Shown: one piece after another, positions 35,030-43,235 of the stretch | Numbering within the stretch: the stretch's first letter is position 1 | How the letters are laid out: every line of letters starts with the position of its first letter | Assembly (NCBI GenBank): GCA_902593795.1 | Contig: CACJJR010000005.1 | Span: 1-64,000, forward strand | DNA length: 64,000 bases | Reading direction: 5' to 3' | Source: an uncultured Candidatus Actinomarina sp. | GTDB lineage: Bacteria > Actinomycetota > Acidimicrobiia > Actinomarinales > Actinomarinaceae | Notes under the pieces: model-generated | Database searches by the model: none | What the model was told of the DNA's origin: nothing | What the model saw: only the letters and a program-made list of their open reading frames with translations | Made by a program: the position numbers and the translations under genes

Positions 35030-36236
35030 AATATTAATAGTTTCCCATCAGTTTTTGCCTCACCAAAGTCCAAGAACTACAAGGTGGAAAATGATTTATG
35101 ACGAATTAATTAACAGAGGTCATGAAGTTATTGTTTTAACAGGCACGCCACAAGAAGAAAAAAAAGAAAATATTATATACGTTGGTAATAAAAATCCAGA
35201 GGGGATAGTAGAGAATTTAAGAAAAGGTTCTAATAGGTCACATAGCTCGTCATTATTAAATTTAGGCTTCAGGGGTTTAAAACTCATTTACAGATTTTTG
35301 TATAAAACCTTTTCCTGGCCGGATTATTCAATGTTTTGGTTAGCTTCTATATTAAGAAATAAAAAAAATTTGAATATAAGTTATGATTATATTATTTCTG
35401 TGAGTCTTCCTTTTTCCTCGCATGTTGCAGCATATATTTTAAATAAAAAAAATAAAAAAAAATGGATTATGGATATTGGAGATCCTTTTTTACTTAAAAA
35501 AAATGCAAAGGAAAATAATCACATACTCTATTTCTTTTTAAATAAATACTTTGAATCAAAATTTTATAATTTGGCCTATAAAATTATGTTCACACATAAT
35601 GAATCTCTGGAAACCCATGCATCTTATTTCAATATAGATAAAGAAAAGTTAATTGTTGGTAAGCCAATCAGCACTTTTGACAATGAACTTTTCCAATTGA
35701 CTTTATCTTATGATTATTCTTCAAAGCCATTAATTTTTGGATATTTTGGAATTCTAACCAAGGGAGTCAGAAGTTCTGAAAATGTATTAAATTATCTGGA
35801 AGGTTTGGATAACTTAAAGTTTAAGTGGTTTACAAATCCTGATTCAAAAATTGAAATAAGCAAGCATATAGATGATAAAGAAAATCATGAATTTTTAAAT
35901 ATGGTTTCAAGAAATGATGCTCTCAAAATTATGTCTGACTCAATTCATTGTCTTTTGTCTATAGGAAATAAAAACCCTTCTCAATTACCAAGTAAGGTTA
36001 TTGAATATATATCAACCGGTAAACCTGTAATTCATTTTGCAGAAATAGAAAATGATCCAGTAATTGAAATTTCAAAAAAGTATTCTAATTTGATAGTTAT
36101 TTCTAAAAGCTCAGATAAAGACCAATTTATTGAGAAACTTAATAATTTAACTAAAAATATTGATAAATTCTCAAGTGAGGAATTCCTTGAGGAATACTCT
36201 CCGAAAACATTAGTAAATCAACTAGATTTTATCTAG
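35022..36236 (+). CDS. Glycosyltransferase, GT4-like
   Basis: From the ATG at 35022 (inside the end of the Wzy-like gene) the protein has 404 residues and begins MSKILIVSHQFLPHQSPRTTRW. Other features are GHEVIVLTGTP, KKWIMDIGDPF, LIFGYFGILTKGVRSSENVL and SQLPSKVIEYISTGKPVIHF near the donor site. The pattern is GT-B family 4-like. The longer frame upstream codes for the hydrophobic tail of the Wzy-like protein in another frame and is not used. The substrate is unknown. It overlaps the convergent gene by 15 bp. Confidence 0.8.
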   Translation: MSKILIVSHQFLPHQSPRTTRWKMIYDELINRGHEVIVLTGTPQEEKKENIIYVGNKNPEGIVENLRKGSNRSHSSSLLNLGFRGLKLIYRFLYKTFSWPDYSMFWLASILRNKKNLNISYDYIISVSLPFSSHVAAYILNKKNKKKWIMDIGDPFLLKKNAKENNHILYFFLNKYFESKFYNLAYKIMFTHNESLETHASYFNIDKEKLIVGKPISTFDNELFQLTLSYDYSSKPLIFGYFGILTKGVRSSENVLNYLEGLDNLKFKWFTNPDSKIEISKHIDDKENHEFLNMVSRNDALKIMSDSIHCLLSIGNKNPSQLPSKVIEYISTGKPVIHFAEIENDPVIEISKKYSNLIVISKSSDKDQFIEKLNNLTKNIDKFSSEEFLEEYSPKTLVNQLDFI

Positions 36237-37187
36237 AACTTGTTTCCAGTTTTCCGTATAAGAGTTTGCTAATAAGTAATCGTTCTCCGAAATACCTGCT
36301 TCATTAATTTTATTTAGTGCATCATCGATATTTTTATAATGGTATAGATAGACATTATTTGTTAAAAAATTCTGAGAGTAAGGTTTAATTGGAGCTACAA
36401 CTTTTAATCCAAGTTCTTGAGCCTCATAAAGTGGAAGCCCGACTGTTTCAAATTCACTTGCATGAAAATATATTTCATTAAGAGACATGACGCTTAATGT
36501 TTGCTCATGTGTCTCTGTAAATACACAATTAAATTCATTTAATTTAGTTGGAGGATTGATAATTGTTACTTTTTGATTATTTGGTAACGAGGTTAAAACA
36601 TCTAGCATAAATTTAAAATTTTTATTTGGTATATTGCTACCAAAACATACGATGTTGTTATTTTTTTGTATAGCTTTTACTTTTGTTTGTTTGATTTCAC
36701 CTATTTGTAGAATCTTCTTTTTATATTTATCGTTGATTAATCCTCTTGTATGGCTTAACTGAACAACTATGTGTTCAGCCTTCTCAAAGCTTCTGTTAAT
36801 AAAAAAAAGTAATAATCTATTTTTTAAATTTCTTGAAATAAAGGGAAGTATATTTTGTATAAAAATAAATGATTTCACTTGAGTATCAAATCCAAAATTT
36901 CCGAAATGAATAATTGCACTACTGCTATTAATTTCCTCCATTAACTTTTTTCCGATCAAGAAATTTAAATAAGGATGAAGATATCTTTTTTTTGTAAGTT
37001 GTATAAATTTTACGTTACCGTTTTCATAACTTTGATTTTTTAAATCTCCGAAAAATTCATTTTCAGAATATAAAACAATAATATCTTCATTTAAAGTTGA
37101 GAAATACTCAAATGCTTCAACAAATAGCTTAACTCCACCTAAAGATTTAACTCCACATGCATTTAATACAATCTTTTTTTTCACCAA
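36222..37187 (-). CDS. Glycosyltransferase, GT-B type
   Basis: The 321-residue protein (TTG at 37187; a GTG one codon later is equally possible) has VVQLSHTRGLINDKY, NNIVCFGSNIPNKNFKFMLDVL, VTIINPPTK and YFHASEFETVGLPLYEAQELGL, where the last part is the EX7E-type donor site. The N-terminal segment opens with NACGVKSLGGVKLFVEAF. It is a compact GT4-like transferase standing alone on the minus strand between two plus-strand groups, with its own 52 bp divergent region shared with wecB. The sugar is unknown. Confidence 0.77.
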   Translation of the reverse strand: MVKKKIVLNACGVKSLGGVKLFVEAFEYFSTLNEDIIVLYSENEFFGDLKNQSYENGNVKFIQLTKKRYLHPYLNFLIGKKLMEEINSSSAIIHFGNFGFDTQVKSFIFIQNILPFISRNLKNRLLLFFINRSFEKAEHIVVQLSHTRGLINDKYKKKILQIGEIKQTKVKAIQKNNNIVCFGSNIPNKNFKFMLDVLTSLPNNQKVTIINPPTKLNEFNCVFTETHEQTLSVMSLNEIYFHASEFETVGLPLYEAQELGLKVVAPIKPYSQNFLTNNVYLYHYKNIDDALNKINEAGISENDYLLANSYTENWKQVLDKI

Positions 37188-37239
37188 TTCAATGATAGTT
37201 GTACATTAATAACTATTTAATCACTAAAATCATAAAGTA

Positions 37240-38319
37240 GTGATTAAAGAATATGACATTGCTCTTGTAGTTGGAACAAGGCCAAATTTTGTAAAGGCCG
37301 CACCGCTTTTAAAAAAGTTAGAGAATAAAAATAAAAAAGTTTTATTTATTCATACGGGTCAACATTTTGATAAAACTATGTCTAACAACATCTTTATAGA
37401 CTTAAACATGAGAGATGCAGACTTGAACTTGAATGCTCCCACTGATTCCCAAAGTAATCAGTTTCAATTCATCGTTAAAGAATTAATAAATATTTTTAAT
37501 AATAATAAAATTGAGAAAATTGGTGTCTTTGGAGATGTAACTTCTACACTTGCTGCGTCAATAGCTGCAAAAGAGTCTAATATTTACCTTTTTCATGTTG
37601 AATCAGGCTTGAGGTCAAAGAATCTTACAATGCCTGAAGAGCGAAACAGAATAATGGTTGACGCAATTAGTGACTTACTTTTAGTTCCATCCGAGGATGC
37701 CTTAGATAATCTACTAGATGAAAGAGTTCCTGAACATAAAATTCATAATGTTGGGAATATAATGATTGATACTTTATCTGAAAACAAGTCAAAAATTATT
37801 GATAATTTATCAAATCTAAAATCAGATTTAAAAATTATCAAACCGTATTTTGTAATGACTCTCCACAGGCCTTCAAATCTGTCAGATACTATATTAAATA
37901 ATATTTTTGAAGCGGTAGAAAAATTTACCAAAGATTATCAAATTATCCTCCCAGCTCATCCCAGGCTAAAAAATTTTATTAACGAAAAAAATATATCCCA
38001 TTCCAGTATCAATCTTATTGATCCTTTGTCATATATTGACTTCATGTCTCTTGTTTACGGAAGCAAGCTAGTCCTTACTGATTCTGGCGGTATACAGGAA
38101 GAAACTACTTATTTAGGTATCAGCTGCCTTACTTTAAGAGAAGAGACTGAGAGGCCTATTACAGTCACTGAAGGCACTAATAAGGTAATAGGACTCGAGA
38201 AGGAAAATATAATTAATGAAATAAATAATGTTTTAGACAGTAAAATTTCATATGAGACAAATATTAAATATTGGGACGGTGAAACCTCAGATAGAATCTA
38301 TGAAATTTTATTTGATTAG
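37240..38319 (+). CDS. wecB: UDP-N-acetylglucosamine 2-epimerase (non-hydrolysing)
   Basis: The 359-residue protein starts at GTG and shows the canonical WecB motifs VVGTRPNFVKAAPLL, HTGQHFDKTM, VFGDVTSTLAA, HVESGLRSKNLTMPEERNR, HNVGNIMIDTL, TLHRPSN and LVLTDSGGIQEETTYLGI. It inverts C2 of UDP-GlcNAc to give UDP-ManNAc. The next gene encodes the matching 6-dehydrogenase, so the pair makes UDP-ManNAcA. It is closer to textbook WecB than the 2-epimerase-like protein at 25986-27143. Confidence 0.93.
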   Translation: MIKEYDIALVVGTRPNFVKAAPLLKKLENKNKKVLFIHTGQHFDKTMSNNIFIDLNMRDADLNLNAPTDSQSNQFQFIVKELINIFNNNKIEKIGVFGDVTSTLAASIAAKESNIYLFHVESGLRSKNLTMPEERNRIMVDAISDLLLVPSEDALDNLLDERVPEHKIHNVGNIMIDTLSENKSKIIDNLSNLKSDLKIIKPYFVMTLHRPSNLSDTILNNIFEAVEKFTKDYQIILPAHPRLKNFINEKNISHSSINLIDPLSYIDFMSLVYGSKLVLTDSGGIQEETTYLGISCLTLREETERPITVTEGTNKVIGLEKENIINEINNVLDSKISYETNIKYWDGETSDRIYEILFD

Positions 38320-38321
38320 TT

Positions 38322-39584
38322 ATGAGTAAATTTAAATATGATCTTGCAGTAATAGGATTAGGCTATGTTGGCTTACCATTAGCTATTGAGGCAGCTAACA
38401 GCAAACTAAAAGTTGTTGGATATGATATTAATGAATCACTAGTAACAAATCTAAATAATTCAACATCCCATGTAGAAGATATATCAAATAATCAAGTTAG
38501 TAATTCTCTTGAAAAAGATCTAATTTTTACCTCTGATTCGGAAATCCTTGGTGAGAGTGAATATATAGTAATCAGTGTTCCAACTCCACTTACAGATTAT
38601 CAACCCGACCTCAGTTTTGTTGAGGCTGCTACAAAAAGTATTGCAGAAAATTTGCAAAAAGGTCATGTAGTCATACTTGAATCTACAACTTATCCAGGAA
38701 CTACCTTAGAAATAGTAAAGCCAATACTTGAGAAAAGTTCTAAGCTAACTGCAGGTGAAGACTTTTTGTTAGGATATTCACCTGAACGAATTGATCCAGG
38801 AAATGAAAAATGGACTTTTAAAAACACTCCTAAAATAGTAAGTGGCATAAATAAAAAATCGCTCGAAAAAATATCAAAATTTTATAAATTAATAATAGAT
38901 GAAGTTGTTGAAGTATCTGGTACAAGAGAAGCTGAAATGGTGAAACTTATCGAAAATACCTATAGGCAAGTTAATATTGCTATGGTAAATGAACTAGCAA
39001 TTCTATCAAATATGCTTGATATAGATATTTGGGAAGTAGTTGAAGCTGCTAAAACCAAACCCTTTGGATTCCAATCATTTAGACCGGGTCCAGGTGTAGG
39101 AGGTCACTGCATTCCTATAGATCCAAAATATTTGTCTTTTAAAACAAGACAAATTGGACAACCAGTCAGATTTGTTGAACTAGCGCAAGAAATAAATAAT
39201 TCAATGCCAAACTATGTTGTTGCAAGAATTAGTGAGTTAATGAATAAAAAAGAAATACTTCTAAAGAATTCTAAAATATTAATTCTTGGTGTAGCTTATA
39301 AAAAAGATATTGGTGACACAAGAGAATCACCAGCATTAGATATTATTGAATCTTTGTTAGAAAAAAGTGTAGATATTTCTTATTACGATCCACACGTTGA
39401 TGAATTGACAGTTAATAAAAGAAGTATTGCTAGAGAAGAAAATTTAGAAAATTTATCTAATTTTGACTTAATTTTAATTCATACACCTCATTCCAAATTT
39501 CAAGAAATTAATTTTGATAGCGTAACGTCTTTAATATTTGACTCTACTGGAAGCTTTACAATTTCTAATGCCAATAGATTATAA
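38322..39584 (+). CDS. wecC: UDP-N-acetyl-D-mannosamine 6-dehydrogenase
   Basis: The 420-residue protein has the loop AVIGLGYVGLPLAIEAA, ISVPTPLTDYQPDLSFVE, ESTTYPGTT, GYSPERIDPGNE and the catalytic Cys in GVGGHCIPIDP near residue 263. GVAYKKDIGDTRESPALDI follows. It oxidises C6 of UDP-ManNAc to the uronate with two NAD+. It lies 2 bp after wecB and forms the second nucleotide-sugar dehydrogenase of the island beside ugd. The last 17 bases overlap the ppc start. Confidence 0.92.
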   Translation: MSKFKYDLAVIGLGYVGLPLAIEAANSKLKVVGYDINESLVTNLNNSTSHVEDISNNQVSNSLEKDLIFTSDSEILGESEYIVISVPTPLTDYQPDLSFVEAATKSIAENLQKGHVVILESTTYPGTTLEIVKPILEKSSKLTAGEDFLLGYSPERIDPGNEKWTFKNTPKIVSGINKKSLEKISKFYKLIIDEVVEVSGTREAEMVKLIENTYRQVNIAMVNELAILSNMLDIDIWEVVEAAKTKPFGFQSFRPGPGVGGHCIPIDPKYLSFKTRQIGQPVRFVELAQEINNSMPNYVVARISELMNKKEILLKNSKILILGVAYKKDIGDTRESPALDIIESLLEKSVDISYYDPHVDELTVNKRSIAREENLENLSNFDLILIHTPHSKFQEINFDSVTSLIFDSTGSFTISNANRL

Positions 39585-42030
39585 AAATAGTCCAAAATTT
39601 AATACTCTATCAAAAACTATAAATTTACTCGCCAGTGAGCTTGGTAATGTAATAAAAGATCAAGCTGGTGTAAAATATTTTAGAATAGTAGAAGATATTA
39701 GACTCAATTCAAAAAAATACAGACAAACAAACAATAATAAATATTTAGATAGTATTTTTAAAACTTTGAAATCTCTTAAACCTAATGAGATATATATTAT
39801 TGCAAAAGCTTTTACAATATTCTTTTATCTTTCAAATATTGCTGAACAAGTTTTTAGAGAACACACTTTAGATAATTCAAAAATTTCAATAAAGAAACAA
39901 TCAGATAAAAATCTTATCTTCATGCCCGTTTTTACTGCACATCCTACCGAAAGCTCCAGGCAATCAACTCTTAAAAAAATATATAAAATTGCTGAGATTA
40001 TAGAAAGCAATAACTCGAGTGATATGAATGAGATTAATTCACTAATTACACAACTTTGGTATACGAGAGAAGTAAGGTCTACAAAGCCTAATCCGATAGA
40101 CGAAGTAAAATCTTTGATTTACTATTTAGATATTTTATATAAAGATGTGTATCAAAGCATTATCGATGATGTGGAAATATCAAGTAAAGCGAAGAATTTT
40201 GACTTAAAATTGGGTTCATGGGTTGGAGCTGATAAAGATGGAAATCCCTATGTTACAACAAAGATTACAAAGCAAGCTCTAGAAATTTACTCGAATCAAG
40301 TTTTAAATATGTACAAAGAGCAAATTGTGCAGTTTTCCGAAGAGTTCAGTATTTCAACTGATTTTGTTGAGAGTCCAAAAATGCTAACTAAAAAAATTGA
40401 TAAATATAAAAAGATTTTACCGACAGAATATAAACACTATAAACGAGTTAATTATGATGAACATTTTCGAATTTTCCTATCACTGGTATTTCATAGACTA
40501 GATAATTTTCAAAAAAATAGTAAGGGTTATGCATATTTTGACGAATTCTTAAATGATATATTATTGTTCCAGAGCAGTGTTCTTGAAATATTTGGAAAAA
40601 AAATTCAATATAACAAATTAGATCAATTTATTGAATTAGTTAAAAAATTTGAGTTTCATGGTGTGTCATTAGATATTAGACAAAATGCTTCTGTGGTAAA
40701 TGCAAAATCAGGCAGGGAGTACAGTGATTTTGAAGCGTTACTAAAAGACATACCAGAATTACAAAAAATTTATGGTGGTAATGTTTTTAATTCAATTATT
40801 CTTTCAATGACTAAATCAGAAACTGATGTACTGAATCTTTTTAAAATTTGTAAAAAATTTATCTCAAAAGAAAATATACCATCCATAACTCCTTTAATAG
40901 AGGAAATTGAAGATTTGCAGAATGCTAACTTAATATTCCGAAGATTATTTTCTTATAAAGAATACTTAACATTTATTAAAAGTTTTAAAAATAGTAATCA
41001 AGAAATTATGCTTGGATATTCTGATTCAAATAAAGACGGAGGAATTATTTCTTCACAGTGGAATGTTTATAATGCTCAAATAAATTTGTTTAAAGAAGGA
41101 ATTAAGAAAAATATTAATGTTACTTTTTTTCACGGTAGGGGTGGAACCATTAGCAGGGGAGGAGGGCCAACTTACAATTCAATTATATCCCAACCTAAAG
41201 GTACAATATCAAATCAAATTAGATACACTGAGCAAGGAGAAGTAATTTCAGATAAGTACTCAACCTCATATCTTGGTTTTGAGAATATTAAATTAGGATC
41301 AATTGCATTTATTAATGAGTCAGATAGTAAATTAAAAAAAACTATTCCAAATGAAAAATTTTTACAAGAATTATCAGATAAATCTATCGAAAAGTATAAA
41401 TCTTTTATTTCTAATCCAGAATTGATACATTATTTTGAAGTAGGAACTCCTGTTAAATTACTTTCAGTATTAAACATTGGATCGAGGCCAACTAAGAGAT
41501 CAAAAAAAGCAAAAAATATACAAAATTATAGAGCAATACCATGGGTTTTTGGATGGGCTCAAACACGCAACACTTTGACAGGTTGGTTTGGGGCAGGCAC
41601 AGCGTTAGACAGTATGATTGGAAAATATGGAATCAATAACGTTAGAAAAATATATAAGAACTCTGATTTCATGCAAAATTTAATTAGCAATATAGAAATG
41701 ACACTCGCAAAATCAGATTTAAAAATAGCAAAACTTTATGTTGATGGCTTACTCAACAAAAGTATGTTAGATATTTATGATGAGATTTACAAAGAGTCAA
41801 AATTGGCTTTAGTTTCTATTATGAAAATTAAAAATATCAACGAACTGTTAGATGATAATAAAATTTTAAAAAATACACTTAGAATAAGAAATTCATATTT
41901 AGATCCACTTTCGATTATTCAAATAACTCTTATGCAAAAAATGAAAAGTAAAGAACTGGACCCAATAGAAAAAAATTCTTTGTTATTATCTATAAATGGT
42001 TTAGCTGCCGGTCTTAGAAATACTGGCTGA
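39568..42030 (+). CDS. ppc: Phosphoenolpyruvate carboxylase
   Basis: From the ATG at 39568 the protein has 820 residues, about 100 shorter than most PEPC. All catalytic motifs are present: FTAHPTESSRQST (His near residue 125), GSWVGADKDGNPYV, GYSDSNKDGG, FHGRGGTISRGGGPTY, FGWAQTRNTLTGWFGAG and the C-terminal INGLAAGLRNTG. It carboxylates PEP to oxaloacetate to refill the TCA cycle. It overlaps wecC by 17 bp and the convergent peptidase by 30 bp, and marks the right border of the glycan island. Confidence 0.95.
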   Translation: MPIDYKNSPKFNTLSKTINLLASELGNVIKDQAGVKYFRIVEDIRLNSKKYRQTNNNKYLDSIFKTLKSLKPNEIYIIAKAFTIFFYLSNIAEQVFREHTLDNSKISIKKQSDKNLIFMPVFTAHPTESSRQSTLKKIYKIAEIIESNNSSDMNEINSLITQLWYTREVRSTKPNPIDEVKSLIYYLDILYKDVYQSIIDDVEISSKAKNFDLKLGSWVGADKDGNPYVTTKITKQALEIYSNQVLNMYKEQIVQFSEEFSISTDFVESPKMLTKKIDKYKKILPTEYKHYKRVNYDEHFRIFLSLVFHRLDNFQKNSKGYAYFDEFLNDILLFQSSVLEIFGKKIQYNKLDQFIELVKKFEFHGVSLDIRQNASVVNAKSGREYSDFEALLKDIPELQKIYGGNVFNSIILSMTKSETDVLNLFKICKKFISKENIPSITPLIEEIEDLQNANLIFRRLFSYKEYLTFIKSFKNSNQEIMLGYSDSNKDGGIISSQWNVYNAQINLFKEGIKKNINVTFFHGRGGTISRGGGPTYNSIISQPKGTISNQIRYTEQGEVISDKYSTSYLGFENIKLGSIAFINESDSKLKKTIPNEKFLQELSDKSIEKYKSFISNPELIHYFEVGTPVKLLSVLNIGSRPTKRSKKAKNIQNYRAIPWVFGWAQTRNTLTGWFGAGTALDSMIGKYGINNVRKIYKNSDFMQNLISNIEMTLAKSDLKIAKLYVDGLLNKSMLDIYDEIYKESKLALVSIMKIKNINELLDDNKILKNTLRIRNSYLDPLSIIQITLMQKMKSKELDPIEKNSLLLSINGLAAGLRNTG

Positions 42031-43146
42031 TAAATCTCTCAATTCGAAATGCATTTCGTCAGGAGATGTCCATGTACCGCCCCAAGCAAATCCCCAAGAG
42101 TTAAAAATTTCAACAACCCTTGGGTGATAACTAGATTTAGTATTTATATCTATAGCTATACCCCAAGCATGCCTAGAAATACTGCCGCCAGCATCGAATC
42201 GGTTTATACGTCTTGGTGCATAACAACCGCCTGATTTTTTAAAATCTTTTATTGATAATGTATCAGCTAATCCTTCTTGTAATATTTGGTTCAATGCACC
42301 TTCTAGAGGTTCCCACATTAACCTATGACATCTAGTCGTACCAAGAATAGGGACTTTCTTCGCCTGTATATTTTCTTCTCTCCAAGACGGCTCAGTAGTT
42401 ATCCAAGTACCGTCTCTTTCTTTTATTTGAAAATCACCAAACATTTCTTTGACTAATGCAGTAGGTAGTACCCAATTTTTATTTGGGTTACTTTCTCTAA
42501 ATGTATATTTTACTTTTTCGTATTTGATATTTTTATACAGCTCAACGAAATGATTTTCATTAATTTCTGTATCCCATATTATTGCTTGAATATTTCGGTA
42601 TATTCCTAGTTTATAACCTATATCTTTATTTACCACACCTTCAAACCACCCTAATTCGGAATCCTTTAGGACCATTCCTACTGTTATTTCGAGAGGTTCA
42701 TTATTCATACCAATCAAATTTATCTTGTCATTAATTGAAAGGTTGTATCTTTCAGCAGTCAGGCTGGAAACTACAAGCTGGTTATTTTTGATTACTTTAG
42801 ATACTTCATCATTATAAAAATAATCTACGGTCGAAGATTCAATTGTTTTCAAAGAAATGTTATAAAGGTAGTTTTCTAATGTAGACAATTTAACATCATT
42901 GTTTAAAGTAACAATAGACTCTACGCCGACATTAGCCCGACCTATAAAAGTGACATTTGAGTTTAGTTTATTGACACTATCAATAATTTCATTAGTCACA
43001 CTGTAAAAAAGACTTCCAGATTGAGATATTGTGATTACATCATAATTGTTAATTTTGTTTTCTGAATAGACAGTTGGCGAATCATGATTAATATCTGATG
43101 TGACAAAAATATTTAATAAAGCTGTTGCTAACAATGTAAATAACAT
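42001..43146 (-). CDS. Exported M15-type peptidase (D-Ala-D-Ala carboxypeptidase-like) with MacB-like N-domain
   Basis: The 381-residue protein has an N-terminal hydrophobic export signal (MLFTLLATALLNIFVTS). The C-terminal 120 residues show the zinc peptidase pattern RHAWGIAIDIN, GFAWGGTW and DEMHFEL, as in VanY/M15C enzymes that trim peptidoglycan stems. Residues about 30-220 are a beta-rich region with SLTAERYNLSINDKINLIG and ITVGMVLKD, recalling the periplasmic core domain of MacB/FtsX-type permeases. That resemblance is weaker and by eye. It overlaps ppc tail-to-tail and is divergent from the MMPL gene. Confidence 0.82.
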   Translation of the reverse strand: MLFTLLATALLNIFVTSDINHDSPTVYSENKINNYDVITISQSGSLFYSVTNEIIDSVNKLNSNVTFIGRANVGVESIVTLNNDVKLSTLENYLYNISLKTIESSTVDYFYNDEVSKVIKNNQLVVSSLTAERYNLSINDKINLIGMNNEPLEITVGMVLKDSELGWFEGVVNKDIGYKLGIYRNIQAIIWDTEINENHFVELYKNIKYEKVKYTFRESNPNKNWVLPTALVKEMFGDFQIKERDGTWITTEPSWREENIQAKKVPILGTTRCHRLMWEPLEGALNQILQEGLADTLSIKDFKKSGGCYAPRRINRFDAGGSISRHAWGIAIDINTKSSYHPRVVEIFNSWGFAWGGTWTSPDEMHFELRDLSASISKTGS

Positions 43147-43235
43147 ACTTTCTTATATTAATTTTTTCAGAAATTTACATATATTTAACATCTAAAAATA
43201 CGTTTATTTTATTTAGAGCGTTAATCTAAATTTCT
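43147..43235. promoter_or_regulatory. Divergent region between the peptidase and MMPL genes
   Basis: These 89 bases are among the longer non-coding stretches in the window. They are very AT-rich, with a TTTACA that could act as a -35 for MMPL, but no convincing -10 at the right distance. No Shine-Dalgarno sequence precedes the MMPL ATG. Confidence 0.3.

Larger units (their letters stand above)
10803..39584. other. Surface-glycan (cell-wall polysaccharide) biosynthesis island
   Basis: From the CAT-anticodon tRNA to the start of ppc, every gene encodes a step of polysaccharide synthesis: nucleotide-sugar conversion, lipid-carrier priming, glycosyl transfer, flipping, polymerisation or ligation. 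Strand switches are frequent, with convergent tail overlaps, whereas the flanking blocks are conserved and co-directional. A tRNA border plus mixed orientation fits the replaceable glycan islands seen in marine bacterioplankton. Replacement by recombination is inference. Confidence 0.75.
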
